Source: Hyphomicrobiales bacterium
Lineage (GTDB): Bacteria > Pseudomonadota > Alphaproteobacteria > Rhizobiales > Rhizobiaceae
Reading direction: 5' to 3'
NCBI GenBank assembly: GCA_900468065.1
Contig: UBTA01000083.1
Location: 1 to 33,672 of the forward strand
DNA: 33,672 nt
A program made the position numbers and the translations under genes. The first letter of the stretch is position 1. Each line of letters begins with the position of its first letter. The notes under the pieces were generated by a model. The model made no database searches and was not told the DNA's origin. It saw nothing but the letters and a program-made list of their open reading frames with translations. Positions 8,102-17,081 of this stretch are shown here, in pieces.

Positions 8102-8881
8102 TCATCGATTGCGGTGATAGGCGGCGCGGCCGTTGTTCATATCATCGACGACACCGGCGAACTTGTGCGTCTTCTCCTCATGCACGATCAGTGGTGCCCG
8201 CAGCGTCAGCCGCGCGCGGTTCTGCTTGATCGCCGTGACCAGAATGCGGACGGCATTTTCACCGGTGCGCGGGTGCAAGGGGGTGATCTCGATGCCGCCG
8301 AAACGGCGGCCGCAGGCGGAAATGATCTCGGCAATCGATTCCGGCCGGGCGATCAGCGACAGTTGTCCGCCCGGTCTTGCGATGGCGCAGGCCATCTTGA
8401 TCCAGATGTCGAACAGGCCATCAGTCATGGCGTGAGCTTCGGCCTTCAGGGCATCCGGCGTCTTGCGATCCGAGGCATCGTTGAAGGGCGGATTCATGAT
8501 GACGTGATCAAAACTGTCATCGGCAAGACCGGCGGCAACCCTTGCCCGGCCCGTCAGCGCGACGTCGGCTTCAAGAACCGATATCCGGTTGCCAAAACGG
8601 TCATTAGCCGCCAGTGCCAGGCTTCGTGTGGCAAACTGCACCATCAACGCAGACCGCTCGACCAAAAGCACTTCGGCAAGTTCCAGCCGCGAGGCAACGG
8701 CCATGCCGGCAGCACCCGCACCGGCGCCGAGATCGGCGACGCGACAGGGCTTTTCCGAGGCGACCAGCGAGGCAAGCAGCATCGCGTCCATGCCGGACCG
8801 GTGTCCCTGCCCCAGCGGCTGGATCACTTGAAATTGACCGCGGTGGAAGCTGTCGATGGTTTCGGTGGCCGTTGTCGTCAT
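8102..8881 (-). CDS. SAM-dependent methyltransferase, tRNA1(Val) adenine-N6 type
   Basis: A 259-residue Rossmann-fold methyltransferase. The SAM-binding motif I is VADLGAGAGAAGMAVASR, the acidic end of strand 2 is in VLLVERS, and the catalytic NPPF is in DHVIMNPPFND, typical of N6-adenine and N5-glutamine methyltransferases. N-terminal QPLGQGHRSGMDAMLLAS matches the TrmN6/YfiC group, which methylates A37 of tRNA1(Val). The gene overlaps the upstream DUF2007 gene by four bases (ATGA), so the two are translationally coupled. The exact substrate is inferred. Confidence 0.85.
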   Translation of the reverse strand: MTTTATETIDSFHRGQFQVIQPLGQGHRSGMDAMLLASLVASEKPCRVADLGAGAGAAGMAVASRLELAEVLLVERSALMVQFATRSLALAANDRFGNRISVLEADVALTGRARVAAGLADDSFDHVIMNPPFNDASDRKTPDALKAEAHAMTDGLFDIWIKMACAIARPGGQLSLIARPESIAEIISACGRRFGGIEITPLHPRTGENAVRILVTAIKQNRARLTLRAPLIVHEEKTHKFAGVVDDMNNGRAAYHRNR

Positions 8882-9102
8882 GCGTCTCGCAATTCCGCCT
8901 CGAGCCCGGCATCGATCAAGACCTGCCTTGCTTCGTCCGCATCATCCTCATCGACCAGAAAACGGCGCGGCAACAGGCCGAGCGAACCTTCAAGGATGCT
9001 CATGCCCTGATCGGCGATGAAGCAGCCGATGCCGGCATCCTTCATCAGACTTTCGGCAAACGAGAGCACGACGGCGTCGTTGGTACGGATCAATTCCTTC
9101 AT
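8878..9102 (-). CDS. DUF2007 family small protein
   Basis: A 74-residue protein starting MKELIRTNDAVVLSFAESLM. It matches the small 'putative signal transducing protein' family DUF2007, with the typical pattern of a first strand, a helix with a Gly-rich turn (KDAGIGCFIADQG), and a C-terminal VDEDDADEARQVLIDAGL. No catalytic residue is known for the family. The stop overlaps the start of the methyltransferase gene. The start at 9102 sits 109 bases from the divergent polyprenyl synthase start, so promoters for both probably share that gap. Confidence 0.85.
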   Translation of the reverse strand: MKELIRTNDAVVLSFAESLMKDAGIGCFIADQGMSILEGSLGLLPRRFLVDEDDADEARQVLIDAGLEAELRDA

Positions 9103-9211
9103 TCCGGGTCGTTTTCCTGCCTTATTTGAGCAAGCGGGACAATTCGCCTCTTGCCGCCACAAGCCCCCCTTTCTATTGTCCGAACTGGAATTTGAACAGG
9201 AGTCCCTTGTG

Positions 9212-10228
9212 TTGGGCGTAGTGATACCGCTGGAAGACAGCAAAAACAAACAGGCATCCGTCAAGCCGCTCGTCGATCTGACGAAGGCGGACATGGAGCG
9301 CGTCAACCAGCTGATCCTGTCCAAGGCGGGGTCCGACGTTCAGATGATCCCGGAAGTGGCCAACCACCTGATCTCTTCCGGAGGCAAGCGCCTGCGCCCG
9401 ATGCTGACGCTGGCGTCCGCCGCGATGTTCGGCTTTACCGGCGACGCGCATATCAAGCTTGCGACTGCGGTCGAGTTCATGCACACGGCCACCCTTCTGC
9501 ACGACGACGTGGTCGACGAGAGCGATCTGCGGCGCGGCAAATCGACGGCACGGATGATCTGGGGCAACCAGGCCAGTGTTCTGGTCGGTGATTTCCTGCT
9601 CGGCCAGGCATTCCGCATGATGGTCGATGTCGGCTCGCTGGATGCGCTCGACGTGCTTTCCACGGCTGCATCGGTGATTGCCGAAGGCGAAGTGCTGCAG
9701 CTCTCCGTCGCCAAGAACATGGAGACGACGGAGGACGACTATCTCTCCGTCATCCGCGCCAAGACGGCAGCTTTGTTTGCTGCCGCCGCCGAAGTCGGGC
9801 CGATCGTCGCCAAGACGGACAAGGCCAGCCGCAATGCGCTGAAATCCTACGGCATGAACCTCGGCCTCGCCTTCCAGCTGGTCGATGACGTGCTCGACTA
9901 TGGTGGCAAGGCGGCCGATCTCGGCAAGAACACCGGCGACGATTTCCGCGAAGGCAAGATCACCCTGCCCGTCATTCTATCCTATCGCCGCGGCACGGCC
10001 GAGGAGCGCAGCTTCTGGCGCGAGGCAATCGAAGGCGGCGAGAGTAACGACCAGAACCTGGAAAAGGCGCTGGGCTTGATCACCCGTTACGGCGGCCTGA
10101 CGGATACCATCGCCCGGGCCCAGCATTACGGCACGATTGCTCGGGATGCGCTTGCGCCGCTGCCCGAATCTCCCTGGAAGGATGCGCTTCTCGAGGTTAT
10201 CGATTTCTGCATCGAGCGGGTCAGCTGA
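9212..10228 (+). CDS. polyprenyl (probably decaprenyl) diphosphate synthase
   Basis: A trans-long-chain prenyl diphosphate synthase that extends farnesyl diphosphate with isopentenyl units to make the ubiquinone tail. Both aspartate-rich motifs are present: DDVVD (residues 98-102) and DDVLD in FQLVDDVLDYGG. GGKRLRPML binds diphosphate. Ala93, five residues before the first motif, is small, as in long-chain enzymes. Rhizobia make ubiquinone-10, so decaprenyl is likely; sequence alone does not prove chain length. The start is not an ATG: AGGAG at 9198-9202 precedes GTG 9209 and TTG 9212. TTG gives GVVIPLEDSKNK, which fits the family as I recall it. The protein has 338 residues. Confidence 0.93.
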   Translation: MGVVIPLEDSKNKQASVKPLVDLTKADMERVNQLILSKAGSDVQMIPEVANHLISSGGKRLRPMLTLASAAMFGFTGDAHIKLATAVEFMHTATLLHDDVVDESDLRRGKSTARMIWGNQASVLVGDFLLGQAFRMMVDVGSLDALDVLSTAASVIAEGEVLQLSVAKNMETTEDDYLSVIRAKTAALFAAAAEVGPIVAKTDKASRNALKSYGMNLGLAFQLVDDVLDYGGKAADLGKNTGDDFREGKITLPVILSYRRGTAEERSFWREAIEGGESNDQNLEKALGLITRYGGLTDTIARAQHYGTIARDALAPLPESPWKDALLEVIDFCIERVS

Positions 10229-10327
10229 CCCGCCATTGCAAGGATCAGGTGTAGACTTGAGGAATTTCTTGCCGCACTGCGCCAAAAAAGCCATTCTATC
10301 CGCTCATGCTGCGGCTGCCGTCCAACT

Positions 10328-10408
10328 GCACTCACGATCGAGTGAGCGGAAGTTGACGGCGGTATGTCGAATTGCGTTTTGCCTTATGTTCAAACCGATT
10401 CCGGTTTG
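10328..10408. other. inverted repeats upstream of the TPR gene
   Basis: The 267-base gap 10229-10495 holds two small dyads. CACTC/GAGTG flanks a six-base core near 10330-10345, and CAAACCG (10391-10397) faces CGGTTTG (10402-10408) across four bases. The second has no T-run, so it is more likely an operator or leader hairpin of the TPR gene than a terminator of the synthase gene. No clear promoter was found. Confidence 0.35.
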
Positions 10409-10495
10409 CCGGGTTATGCGTTATTGATTTGGGACTGATTCCGCGCGAATCCGGCGTCGGCGCCAAGGGGCGTCGCCCGTAACGAAAGGCTTGTC

Positions 10496-12325
10496 ATGCG
10501 GCAAAAACACCTTCTTCGCCTGCTCAGCGGTGCTGCCTTCCTGGCCTTGGCGTCTCTTTCCGGCGCAGCCCCGAGCTTTGCCGAGGAAAAGCCTGCGGTC
10601 GAAGTCAGCAAGCCATTCGATCTGAACTCGGTCAACAGCTTCTCCGGTGCGTTTCTCGCTGCCCGCACTGCCGATGTCGATCATGATCTCGATACGGCGA
10701 CCAAGCTCTACCGTACGGCACTCGAATTCGAGCCGGACAATGTCGACGTCAAGCAGCGCCTGATGATCACCTCGCTGATGAACGGCGATTTCGACGGCGG
10801 CGCCAAGATTGCCGAAGAGTTGAAGTCCGACAGTTCCGTCGAGCGCATCACCACCATCACCCGCGCCGTCGAAGCCATCCGTAAGCGCGAATACCGTCAC
10901 GCGCAGAAAATCCTCAATTACGAAGGCCCGAACGATCTCGACCGTCTGATGAACGGCCTTCTGCTCGGCTGGGCAAAGGCTGGCGAAGGCAAGCCAAAGG
11001 ACGCGATCGCCGAGATCGAGGCGATGGAAGGGCCGGAATGGTTCCGCATCTTCAAGTCCTACCATCAGGGCGCCATCGCGTTGGCCGCGGGCGACAAGTC
11101 CACGGCCCGCTCGAAGCTGAACGATGCCGTTCTTGATCGCGAAGGCGGCGCCGCTGCCCCCGACACGTTCATGCGCGCCGTCGTTGCGCTGGCAAAGCTT
11201 GAGGCCCGTGACGGCAACAAGCAGAAGGCGCTTGACGCAGTTTCCGTCGGCGAAGGCTTCATCAACAATTATGCACCGTTGAAGGCGTTGCGCACCAGCA
11301 TCGAAGACGGCAAGCCGCAGGAACAGCAGGTCCGCAGCGCCACGCAAGGTGCCGCCGCCGTGCTGTTTTCGATCGGTGCTGCGCTCAACCGCGACGGTGC
11401 GGAAGACATCGTTTCGCTCTACCTGCAGACGGCGCGCGCGCTGGACCCGGAAAGCGCCGATATTCTGGTGATGCTCGGCGGTATCGCGGAAAACCTGAAG
11501 AAGCCGGAGCGCGCCATCGCGCTCTACAAGAGCGTGCCGGAAAATTCGCCGATGCGGCGGCTGTCGGAAATGCAGCTGGGTCTCAGCCTTGCCTCGATCG
11601 GCAAGGTCGATGAAGCCAAGCAGCATCTGAAGGAACTGATCGAGCTCGATCCGAAGGACGTGCGCAGCTACCTCGCCTATGGCAGCGTGCTGTCGGATGC
11701 CAAGGACTACAAGGAAATGGGTCTCGTCTATGACCGCGCCGTCGAGGCGATCGGCCCGGTTCCGCAGCGCAGCGACTGGACGATCTTCTTCCAGCGCGGC
11801 ATTGCCTATGAGCGCCAGAAAATGTGGGACAAGGCCGAGCCGAGTTTCAAGAAGGCGCTCGACCTCAACCCCGACCAGCCGCAAGTGTTGAACTATCTCG
11901 GCTATTCCTGGGTCGATATGAACATAAACCTCGAAGAAGGCCTGGGCATGATCCGCAAGGCCGTCGATCTGAAGCCGGATGACGGTTACATCGTCGATTC
12001 GCTCGGCTGGGCCTATTTCCGGATGGGCCGCTTCGATGACGCCGTTGGCGAACTGGAGCGTGCGGTCGAACTGATGGCTGGCGATGCCACCATCAATGAC
12101 CATCTGGGCGATGCCTATTGGCGTGTCGGCCGCAAGCTGGAAGCAGTCTTCCAGTGGAACCAGACGCTGGCGCTGAAGCCCGAGGAAGCGGAAATCCCGA
12201 AGATCAAGGCAAAGATCGAAAGCGGCCTGCCGCCGGTCGAAGCCAAGGTTCCGGCTGCCGCAGAAGCCGGCGACACCCAGCCAAAGAAGGTGGCTCCGGA
12301 CGTTGCTGCCGGCAAGAAATCCTGA
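10496..12325 (+). CDS. exported tetratricopeptide repeat protein
   Basis: A 609-residue protein with a clear signal peptide (MRQKHLLRLLSG, a hydrophobic core, cleavage likely after PSFA near residue 29), so it is periplasmic or outer-membrane associated. The rest is helical. Recognisable TPR units include ATKLYRTALEFEPDN near residue 70, LGGIAENLKKPERAIALYKSVP, LGLSLASIGKVDEAKQHLKELIELDP, RGIAYERQKMWDKAEPSFKKALDLNPDQ, LGWAYFRMGRFDDAVGELERAVEL and LGDAYWRVGRKLEAVFQWNQTLALKPE. The tail is Ala/Lys-rich and probably disordered. TPR proteins act as assembly scaffolds; the partner here is unknown. It is followed after 12 bases by ispE, so cotranscription is likely. Confidence 0.9.
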   Translation: MRQKHLLRLLSGAAFLALASLSGAAPSFAEEKPAVEVSKPFDLNSVNSFSGAFLAARTADVDHDLDTATKLYRTALEFEPDNVDVKQRLMITSLMNGDFDGGAKIAEELKSDSSVERITTITRAVEAIRKREYRHAQKILNYEGPNDLDRLMNGLLLGWAKAGEGKPKDAIAEIEAMEGPEWFRIFKSYHQGAIALAAGDKSTARSKLNDAVLDREGGAAAPDTFMRAVVALAKLEARDGNKQKALDAVSVGEGFINNYAPLKALRTSIEDGKPQEQQVRSATQGAAAVLFSIGAALNRDGAEDIVSLYLQTARALDPESADILVMLGGIAENLKKPERAIALYKSVPENSPMRRLSEMQLGLSLASIGKVDEAKQHLKELIELDPKDVRSYLAYGSVLSDAKDYKEMGLVYDRAVEAIGPVPQRSDWTIFFQRGIAYERQKMWDKAEPSFKKALDLNPDQPQVLNYLGYSWVDMNINLEEGLGMIRKAVDLKPDDGYIVDSLGWAYFRMGRFDDAVGELERAVELMAGDATINDHLGDAYWRVGRKLEAVFQWNQTLALKPEEAEIPKIKAKIESGLPPVEAKVPAAAEAGDTQPKKVAPDVAAGKKS

Positions 12326-12337
12326 TCCCGCCTTTCA

Positions 12338-13270
12338 ATGGCAACTGAGGATGGAATTTCTGGATTTTCGCTGACGCGTATCGCGCCGGCGAAAATCAAT
12401 CTGGCTCTGCATGTGGTCGGCCAGCGGACCGACGGCTATCATCTGCTGGAAAGCCTCGTGACATTTGCCGATGCGGGAGACCGCATCGGCTTTTCCATAT
12501 CTGATGCAGACCGGTTCACAATCTCAGGCCGCTTTTCCGCCGATCTGCCGCTTACGGGCGAAGCTGCAGCAGGCAACCTGGTGCTGAAGGCGCGTGACTT
12601 GTTGCGGAGCCATCTCAGCGAAAAGAGTATCAAGGCAAGCCCGGTTCATCTCCATCTCGAAAAGAACCTGCCGGTCGCTTCCGGCATCGGTGGCGGCTCG
12701 GCCGATGCGGCGGCGACACTTCTCGGATTGCTGGACCTGTGGCAGGCTTCCATCGATCCCAGCAGCCTGCAGGACATCGCGCTGAAACTGGGTGCGGATG
12801 TGCCTATGTGCCTTGATGGCCGCCCGCTAATCGCTCGCGGCATCGGGGACGACATCCAGGCGGTGACGGATTTTCCATCCTTCCCCATGCTGATCGTCAA
12901 TCCGCTGAAAGCGGTCTCGACACCGGTGATTTTCAGGCTCTTGAAGGACAAGACCAAGCCGCCGCTTATGATGCCCCAAGGCAAGCCATCACCCGACGGC
13001 TGGATTGATGTGCTGAAAGGCCTACGCAACGATCTGGAGCCGCCCGCCCGCGATCTGGAGCCGGAGATCGGAGTGGTCTCTGCGGCGCTTGGCCTGACGG
13101 GCGCTTGCCTCGTTCGGATGTCCGGATCGGGTGCCTCCTGCTTTGGCCTCTATGCAAGCACCAAAGCCCGCGGCGAAGCGGCCGCCATCCTTTCCAGGCA
13201 ACACGCCAACTGGTACGTTTTAGCCTGCAACAGTGTCCATGGGGAGGAAGACCGCAATGACCGAGGCTAA
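12338..13270 (+). CDS. ispE: 4-diphosphocytidyl-2-C-methyl-D-erythritol kinase
   Basis: A GHMP kinase that phosphorylates CDP-methylerythritol in the non-mevalonate isoprenoid pathway. The 310-residue protein has the substrate motif IAPAKINLALHVVGQRTDGYH (catalytic-region Lys19), the ATP-binding GHMP loop PVASGIGGGSADAAATLL (residues 112-129), the catalytic Asp154 in LGADVPMCL, and the C-terminal glycine motif RMSGSGASCFGL. It starts 12 bases after the TPR gene and its end overlaps the moaB start by 14 bases. Upstream lies the polyprenyl synthase that uses the pathway's product, though the TPR gene separates them. The weak ribosome site suggests dependence on upstream translation. Confidence 0.96.
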   Translation: MATEDGISGFSLTRIAPAKINLALHVVGQRTDGYHLLESLVTFADAGDRIGFSISDADRFTISGRFSADLPLTGEAAAGNLVLKARDLLRSHLSEKSIKASPVHLHLEKNLPVASGIGGGSADAAATLLGLLDLWQASIDPSSLQDIALKLGADVPMCLDGRPLIARGIGDDIQAVTDFPSFPMLIVNPLKAVSTPVIFRLLKDKTKPPLMMPQGKPSPDGWIDVLKGLRNDLEPPARDLEPEIGVVSAALGLTGACLVRMSGSGASCFGLYASTKARGEAAAILSRQHANWYVLACNSVHGEEDRNDRG

Positions 13271-13799
13271 GGAACCGAGACCCTTCGTTCCGGTCGGCAT
13301 CGCTGTTCTGACGGTTTCCGATACCCGCACGCTGGCGGACGACCGTTCCGGCGATACGCTGGTTGCCCGCATCACCGATGCCGGACACCGGCTTGAGGCC
13401 CGCGCCATCGTGCCGGACGACAAGCAGAGAATTGCGGCACAGGTCAAAGCCTGGACGCTGACCGACACGATCGACGTGGTGATCACCACCGGAGGCACAG
13501 GATTTACCGGGCGTGACGTCACGCCGGAAGCACTGGAGCCGCTGTTCGAGAAGCGCATGGACGGCTTTTCCGAGGTCTTCCACCGGATCTCCTATGACAA
13601 GATCGGCACCTCGACGATCCAATCGCGCGCCACCGGCGGCGTCGCCAATGCCACCTTCATCTTCGTGCTCCCCGGCTCACCCGGTGCCTGCCGCGACGCC
13701 TGGGACGGTATCCTGAAGCAGCAGCTCGACTACCGGCATATGCCCTGCAACTTCGTCGAGATCATGCCAAGGCTGGACGAGCACCTGAAGCGCGGCTGA
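13257..13799 (+). CDS. moaB: molybdenum cofactor biosynthesis protein B
   Basis: A MogA/MoaB-type molybdopterin adenylyltransferase domain protein of 180 residues. The molybdopterin-binding motif ITTGGTGFTGRDVTPEA (residues about 75-91), the segment LTVSDTRTLADDRSGD and the loop VLPGSPGACRDAW are all typical. The ATG at 13257 has GGAGGAAG just upstream and overlaps the end of ispE, so it is preferred over a start at 13233. It is the last gene of the plus-strand run that starts at 9212. MoaB-like proteins can have MogA activity or be degenerate; the motifs here look intact. Confidence 0.92.
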   Translation: MTEAKEPRPFVPVGIAVLTVSDTRTLADDRSGDTLVARITDAGHRLEARAIVPDDKQRIAAQVKAWTLTDTIDVVITTGGTGFTGRDVTPEALEPLFEKRMDGFSEVFHRISYDKIGTSTIQSRATGGVANATFIFVLPGSPGACRDAWDGILKQQLDYRHMPCNFVEIMPRLDEHLKRG

Positions 13800-14086
13800 C
13801 CTCTGCGTTTGAGAGAAACCCAATCTTCCCTGTTCCATTGGTAACAGCGCGCCCCGCAGCGATGTCGTAAAACTGTTCTCGTCGCAAAACAGAATGAAGC
13901 GGACAGGATGCGGGCTTATCTATCGACGGCGTCCGGTTTCCAGATCAATCCAGACAGCATGAACGAGGCGGATTTCACGCACTGAAAATCGCCACGCAAA
14001 GCGATACGACGCGGTGGCTGGGGTTCACGCGGCAAGCCATTTCAACGGTCAGTTTTTCAACGGCGCAGGTTTTCAATGAAGACAGG
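13800..14086 (+). other. long gap after moaB, possible 3' UTR or small RNA
   Basis: No convincing protein frame is present on either strand between the moaB stop and the terminator at 14087. Because a strong plus-strand terminator sits about 290 bases after moaB, this stretch is either a long untranslated tail or holds a separate small RNA. I found no clear -35/-10 pair and did not recognise a known RNA family. Confidence 0.4.
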
Positions 14087-14112
14087 GCAGGTCCGAAAGG
14101 GCCTGCTTTTTT
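14087..14112 (+). terminator. intrinsic terminator
   Basis: An eight-pair stem (GCAGGTCC with GGGCCTGC, one G-U pair) closes a GAAA tetraloop and is followed directly by six T residues (14107-14112) on the plus strand. This is a textbook Rho-independent terminator. It lies between moaB and the oppositely oriented glycosyltransferase gene, whose stop is at 14126, so the stem may also slow transcription from that side. Confidence 0.85.
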
Positions 14113-14125
14113 CGGCGATCTGCAG

Positions 14126-14662
14126 CTACAGGCTTTCGGCGCCCGGACGGTTGGCGATGGCCACCCAGGCCGGCACGAGTTCGCTTCCAAGCTTGCGCAC
14201 CGCCCTGCCATTGGCAAAATCACCGAGCTGCATGGACGTTTTGGCGATCACCGCTGCCTGTTGTTTCGACAGGAGCAAGCCCAGCTCCAGCGGCGCCGGC
14301 CGTGTAACGATGCGCTGCAGGAACGGCCGGCGATACTGCCGGGAGGGTGAAAAGCGCGCCGGCATCTTGTTCAGCGACATGTACTCCGCCACGTCATCGA
14401 TCCAGCGTCCCGCTGGCCTTGCACCCGCTTCGAGCAAAAGCAGCCAATCGCCGCGCGCGGACCGGACGATGTCCGTCATGTCCCAGCTCGTGTAGAAACG
14501 CGCGCCGGCCGCATCTGCCACGCGGCTGGAGCCATCCTGCGATGCGTGGTCCAGAATGATCACGTCGCTCACCAGACCTTCCACGGCACCCGCCACCAGC
14601 GCCGAAAGCGTCTGCGCCAGTTCAGCCTCATTGTCGCGGGTTTCGGTGATGATCGTCAGCAT
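14126..14662 (-). CDS. family-2-like glycosyltransferase, short
   Basis: A 178-residue protein with a GT-A-like N-terminal half: MLTIITETRDNEAELAQTLSAL, then VSDVIILDHASQDGSSRVADAAG and ARGDWLLLLEAGARPAGRWIDDV. These match the nucleotide-sugar-binding part of family 2 glycosyltransferases, but the catalytic acceptor half is short. The final helices (LGLLLSKQQAAVIAKTSMQL) do not look like a membrane domain. It may be a small soluble enzyme or a degenerate member. The start at 14662 is chosen because the family-like strand begins there; a start at 14734 would add 24 unlike residues. Acceptor unknown. Confidence 0.72.
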   Translation of the reverse strand: MLTIITETRDNEAELAQTLSALVAGAVEGLVSDVIILDHASQDGSSRVADAAGARFYTSWDMTDIVRSARGDWLLLLEAGARPAGRWIDDVAEYMSLNKMPARFSPSRQYRRPFLQRIVTRPAPLELGLLLSKQQAAVIAKTSMQLGDFANGRAVRKLGSELVPAWVAIANRPGAESL

Positions 14663-14903
14663 CGCCGTCCATACCGCATTGCACACAGAATTTCCACAAG
14701 CCCTTCGTTTCCGGCCGATTAACTTTTCATTCATGATGAATGCCCGGACATCGAGCCTTGAATTGGCCGTCAGCCGGACGGGGCAAGACCACGACCAAAA
14801 GTCGGTTTGGGATTTTTTGTTCTTGCATTGTTCTCGTTTTCACGATAGGAAAATAATCAGAGGATATCGGAACGTCTGTAAGGATAGTCCCCCGGAGAAA
14901 CCC

Positions 14904-16061
14904 ATGAACGAGCTGTCTCAGATCAGGCAGGGTGCTTTGGCGCCTGCCAATACGGCAGATATGGCCGAAGCGATGATTGCCAGCTCCGGGCTGCGCATCG
15001 AGATCGACCGGCGGCGTGGCCGGGGTGCTGCGATCAATTCGTCCGGACGGTTCGAGCCGGTGTCGCGGCAACTCGAGGATGACGGCTGGGATTCACTGGA
15101 GGACCTGCCGGTCTTCAAGACCGAGGTCCAGGTGGAAAAGCCCCGCTCGATTATCAGCCGCAACGATTCGCCCGACATTCCCTTCGACCGCTCCGTCAAT
15201 CCTTACCGGGGATGCGAGCATGGCTGCATCTATTGCTTCGCCCGCCCGACCCACGCCTATATGGGCCTGTCGCCGGGGCTTGATTTCGAGGCAAAGCTGT
15301 TTGCAAAGCCGGACGCGGCAAAGCTTCTGGAGCGGGAACTGGCCAAGCCCGGCTACAAGGTCCGTCCAATCGCCATCGGCACCAATACCGATCCTTACCA
15401 GCCGATCGAGAAGGAATGGCGGATCATGCGCCAGATCCTCGAAGTCCTGAAAGCCGCCGATCATCCGGTGATGGTCGTCACCAAATCGGCGATGGTGATC
15501 CGCGATATCGATATCCTGGCGCCGATGGCGGAAAAGGGTCTGGCAAAGGTCGGCCTGTCGGTGACAACACTCGACCGCAAGCTTGCCCGTCTGATGGAAC
15601 CACGGGCCTCGACGCCATCCAAGCGGCTTGAGGCGATCAGGGCACTGACGGCGGCCGGGATTCCGGCAACGGTGATGATGGCGCCGGTCATTCCGGCCCT
15701 CAACGACCACGAGATCGAACGGGTGCTGGATGCCGGCAAGACCGCCGGTGCTTCGCATGCGAGTTACGTGCTGCTGCGCCTGCCGATCGAAGTCAGCCCG
15801 CTGTTTCGCGACTGGCTGCTGCGGAACTATCCGGATCGCTACCGCCACGTCATGTCGCTAGTCCGCTCGATGCGCGGCGGCAAGGATTACGACGCTGAGT
15901 TCGGCAAGCGCATGAAGGGAGCTGGCCCCTATGCCTGGCAGATCGGCCGCCGTTTCGAGCTGGCCGCCAAGCGGCTGGAACTGAATGTTGTGAGACGTCC
16001 GCTGAACTGCGATCTTTTCGTCCCGCCGCTTGGTACCGGCGTTCAGCTGTCGCTGCTCTAA
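14904..16061 (+). CDS. PA0069-family radical SAM protein
   Basis: A 385-residue radical SAM protein. The [4Fe-4S]-binding cysteines are C104, C108 and C111 in YRGCEHGCIYCFARPTHAY, the CX3CX2C pattern. Other family segments are NDSPDIPFDRSVNPYRG, IAIGTNTDPYQPIEKEW, VVTKSAMVIRDIDIL, VGLSVTTLD, PRASTPSKRLEAI and VMMAPVIPALNDHEIE. The C-terminal LRLPIEVSPLFRDWLLRNYPDR is also typical. The family resembles SplB-like proteins, but its reaction is not established. The ATG at 14904 has GGAG seven bases upstream. The neighbour downstream is rnhB, 150 bases away, so a nucleic-acid repair link is a guess from context only. Confidence 0.93.
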   Translation: MNELSQIRQGALAPANTADMAEAMIASSGLRIEIDRRRGRGAAINSSGRFEPVSRQLEDDGWDSLEDLPVFKTEVQVEKPRSIISRNDSPDIPFDRSVNPYRGCEHGCIYCFARPTHAYMGLSPGLDFEAKLFAKPDAAKLLERELAKPGYKVRPIAIGTNTDPYQPIEKEWRIMRQILEVLKAADHPVMVVTKSAMVIRDIDILAPMAEKGLAKVGLSVTTLDRKLARLMEPRASTPSKRLEAIRALTAAGIPATVMMAPVIPALNDHEIERVLDAGKTAGASHASYVLLRLPIEVSPLFRDWLLRNYPDRYRHVMSLVRSMRGGKDYDAEFGKRMKGAGPYAWQIGRRFELAAKRLELNVVRRPLNCDLFVPPLGTGVQLSLL

Positions 16062-16211
16062 CGGAGCGCTCAAAGGTTTTTCCGGAAAAGCTCCCGGAGA
16101 TTGGAATACCGATGCTGTTTCTTGCCCCGAGGCAGCAGCGGTCATCCTCCGGCAACCGCCTCATTGCCGAAGGACTTGCAGGGAATCGGGCTTGTGTGCG
16201 AGTTTCGCCGC

Positions 16212-16895
16212 ATGTCACGACGCACACAGCCCGATTCCCCCTTTCTTTTCGACACCATTGAAGGTCCCGACTTCAGCTTCGAGCTGGCCGGGCGCCGCGA
16301 TGGGCTCTGGCCGGTCGCAGGCACCGATGAGGCCGGACGGGGCCCGTTGGCTGGCCCTGTCGTTGCCGCCGCCGTCATCCTCGATCCCGACAATATTCCG
16401 GAGGGACTGAACGACAGCAAGCAGCTATCGATCGCCCGCCGCGAGGAACTGTTCGATCTCATCCTGTCATCATCCATCGTCTCCATCGCCTCGTCAGGCG
16501 CTGGCAGGATCGACGGTACGGATATCCGCAAGGCAAGCCTCGATGCGATGCGGCGGGCGGTCCACGGCCTTTCCCTTCGTCCGGCACTGGTGCTTGCCGA
16601 TGGCCGCGACATACCGCCGGGCCTGGCCTGCATTGGCAAGGCGGTCGTCAAGGGCGACGCCCGGTCGCTGTCGATCGCAGCCGCCTCGATCATTGCCAAG
16701 GTGGCGCGCGACCGGATGATGACCCGTGCCGACCTCGTCTTCCCGGCCTACGGCTTTGCCACCCATGCCGGCTACGCCACGAAGCGCCACCGCAACGCCA
16801 TCGACGACCACGGCCCCTGCCCGCTGCACCGCATGACCTTTCGGCCGCTGCGGCAGGATGGGCCGGAGACGCAGGATGAAGAGTTGCCGGACTGA
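16212..16895 (+). CDS. rnhB: ribonuclease HII
   Basis: RNase HII cuts the RNA strand of RNA-DNA hybrids and starts removal of single ribonucleotides from DNA. The 227-residue protein has the signature [20 protein letters not shown] with catalytic Asp39 and Glu40. Further acidic residues lie in [10 protein letters not shown] and in AKVARDRMM, the expected places for the remaining active-site Asp residues. [15 protein letters not shown] and [18 protein letters not shown] are also family segments. The start at 16212 ([14 protein letters not shown]) is chosen since a start at 16101 would add 37 unlike residues; the ribosome site is weak. Confidence 0.95.
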   Translation: MSRRTQPDSPFLFDTIEGPDFSFELAGRRDGLWPVAGTDEAGRGPLAGPVVAAAVILDPDNIPEGLNDSKQLSIARREELFDLILSSSIVSIASSGAGRIDGTDIRKASLDAMRRAVHGLSLRPALVLADGRDIPPGLACIGKAVVKGDARSLSIAAASIIAKVARDRMMTRADLVFPAYGFATHAGYATKRHRNAIDDHGPCPLHRMTFRPLRQDGPETQDEELPD

Positions 16896-17081
16896 AAACC
16901 AGCGCGCACTCTTTTGGAACAACGGCGTCTGCCCGGCGTTGAACATACCAGACATCGACGTCAAAGACACAGCCGCGGTTTTTCTTGTGTGCGGCGTGCC
17001 CCTGGTAACAAACAACCAAGCGGACGGGTTATAGAATCAAAAACAACATGCACCCGCGATTCCCGTGAGAGGTTTTAAACC

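Noticed and set aside
10421-12103. 560-codon minus-strand frame
   Set aside because: It is antisense to the TPR protein, which has a signal peptide and real TPR units; the antisense product has no family features.
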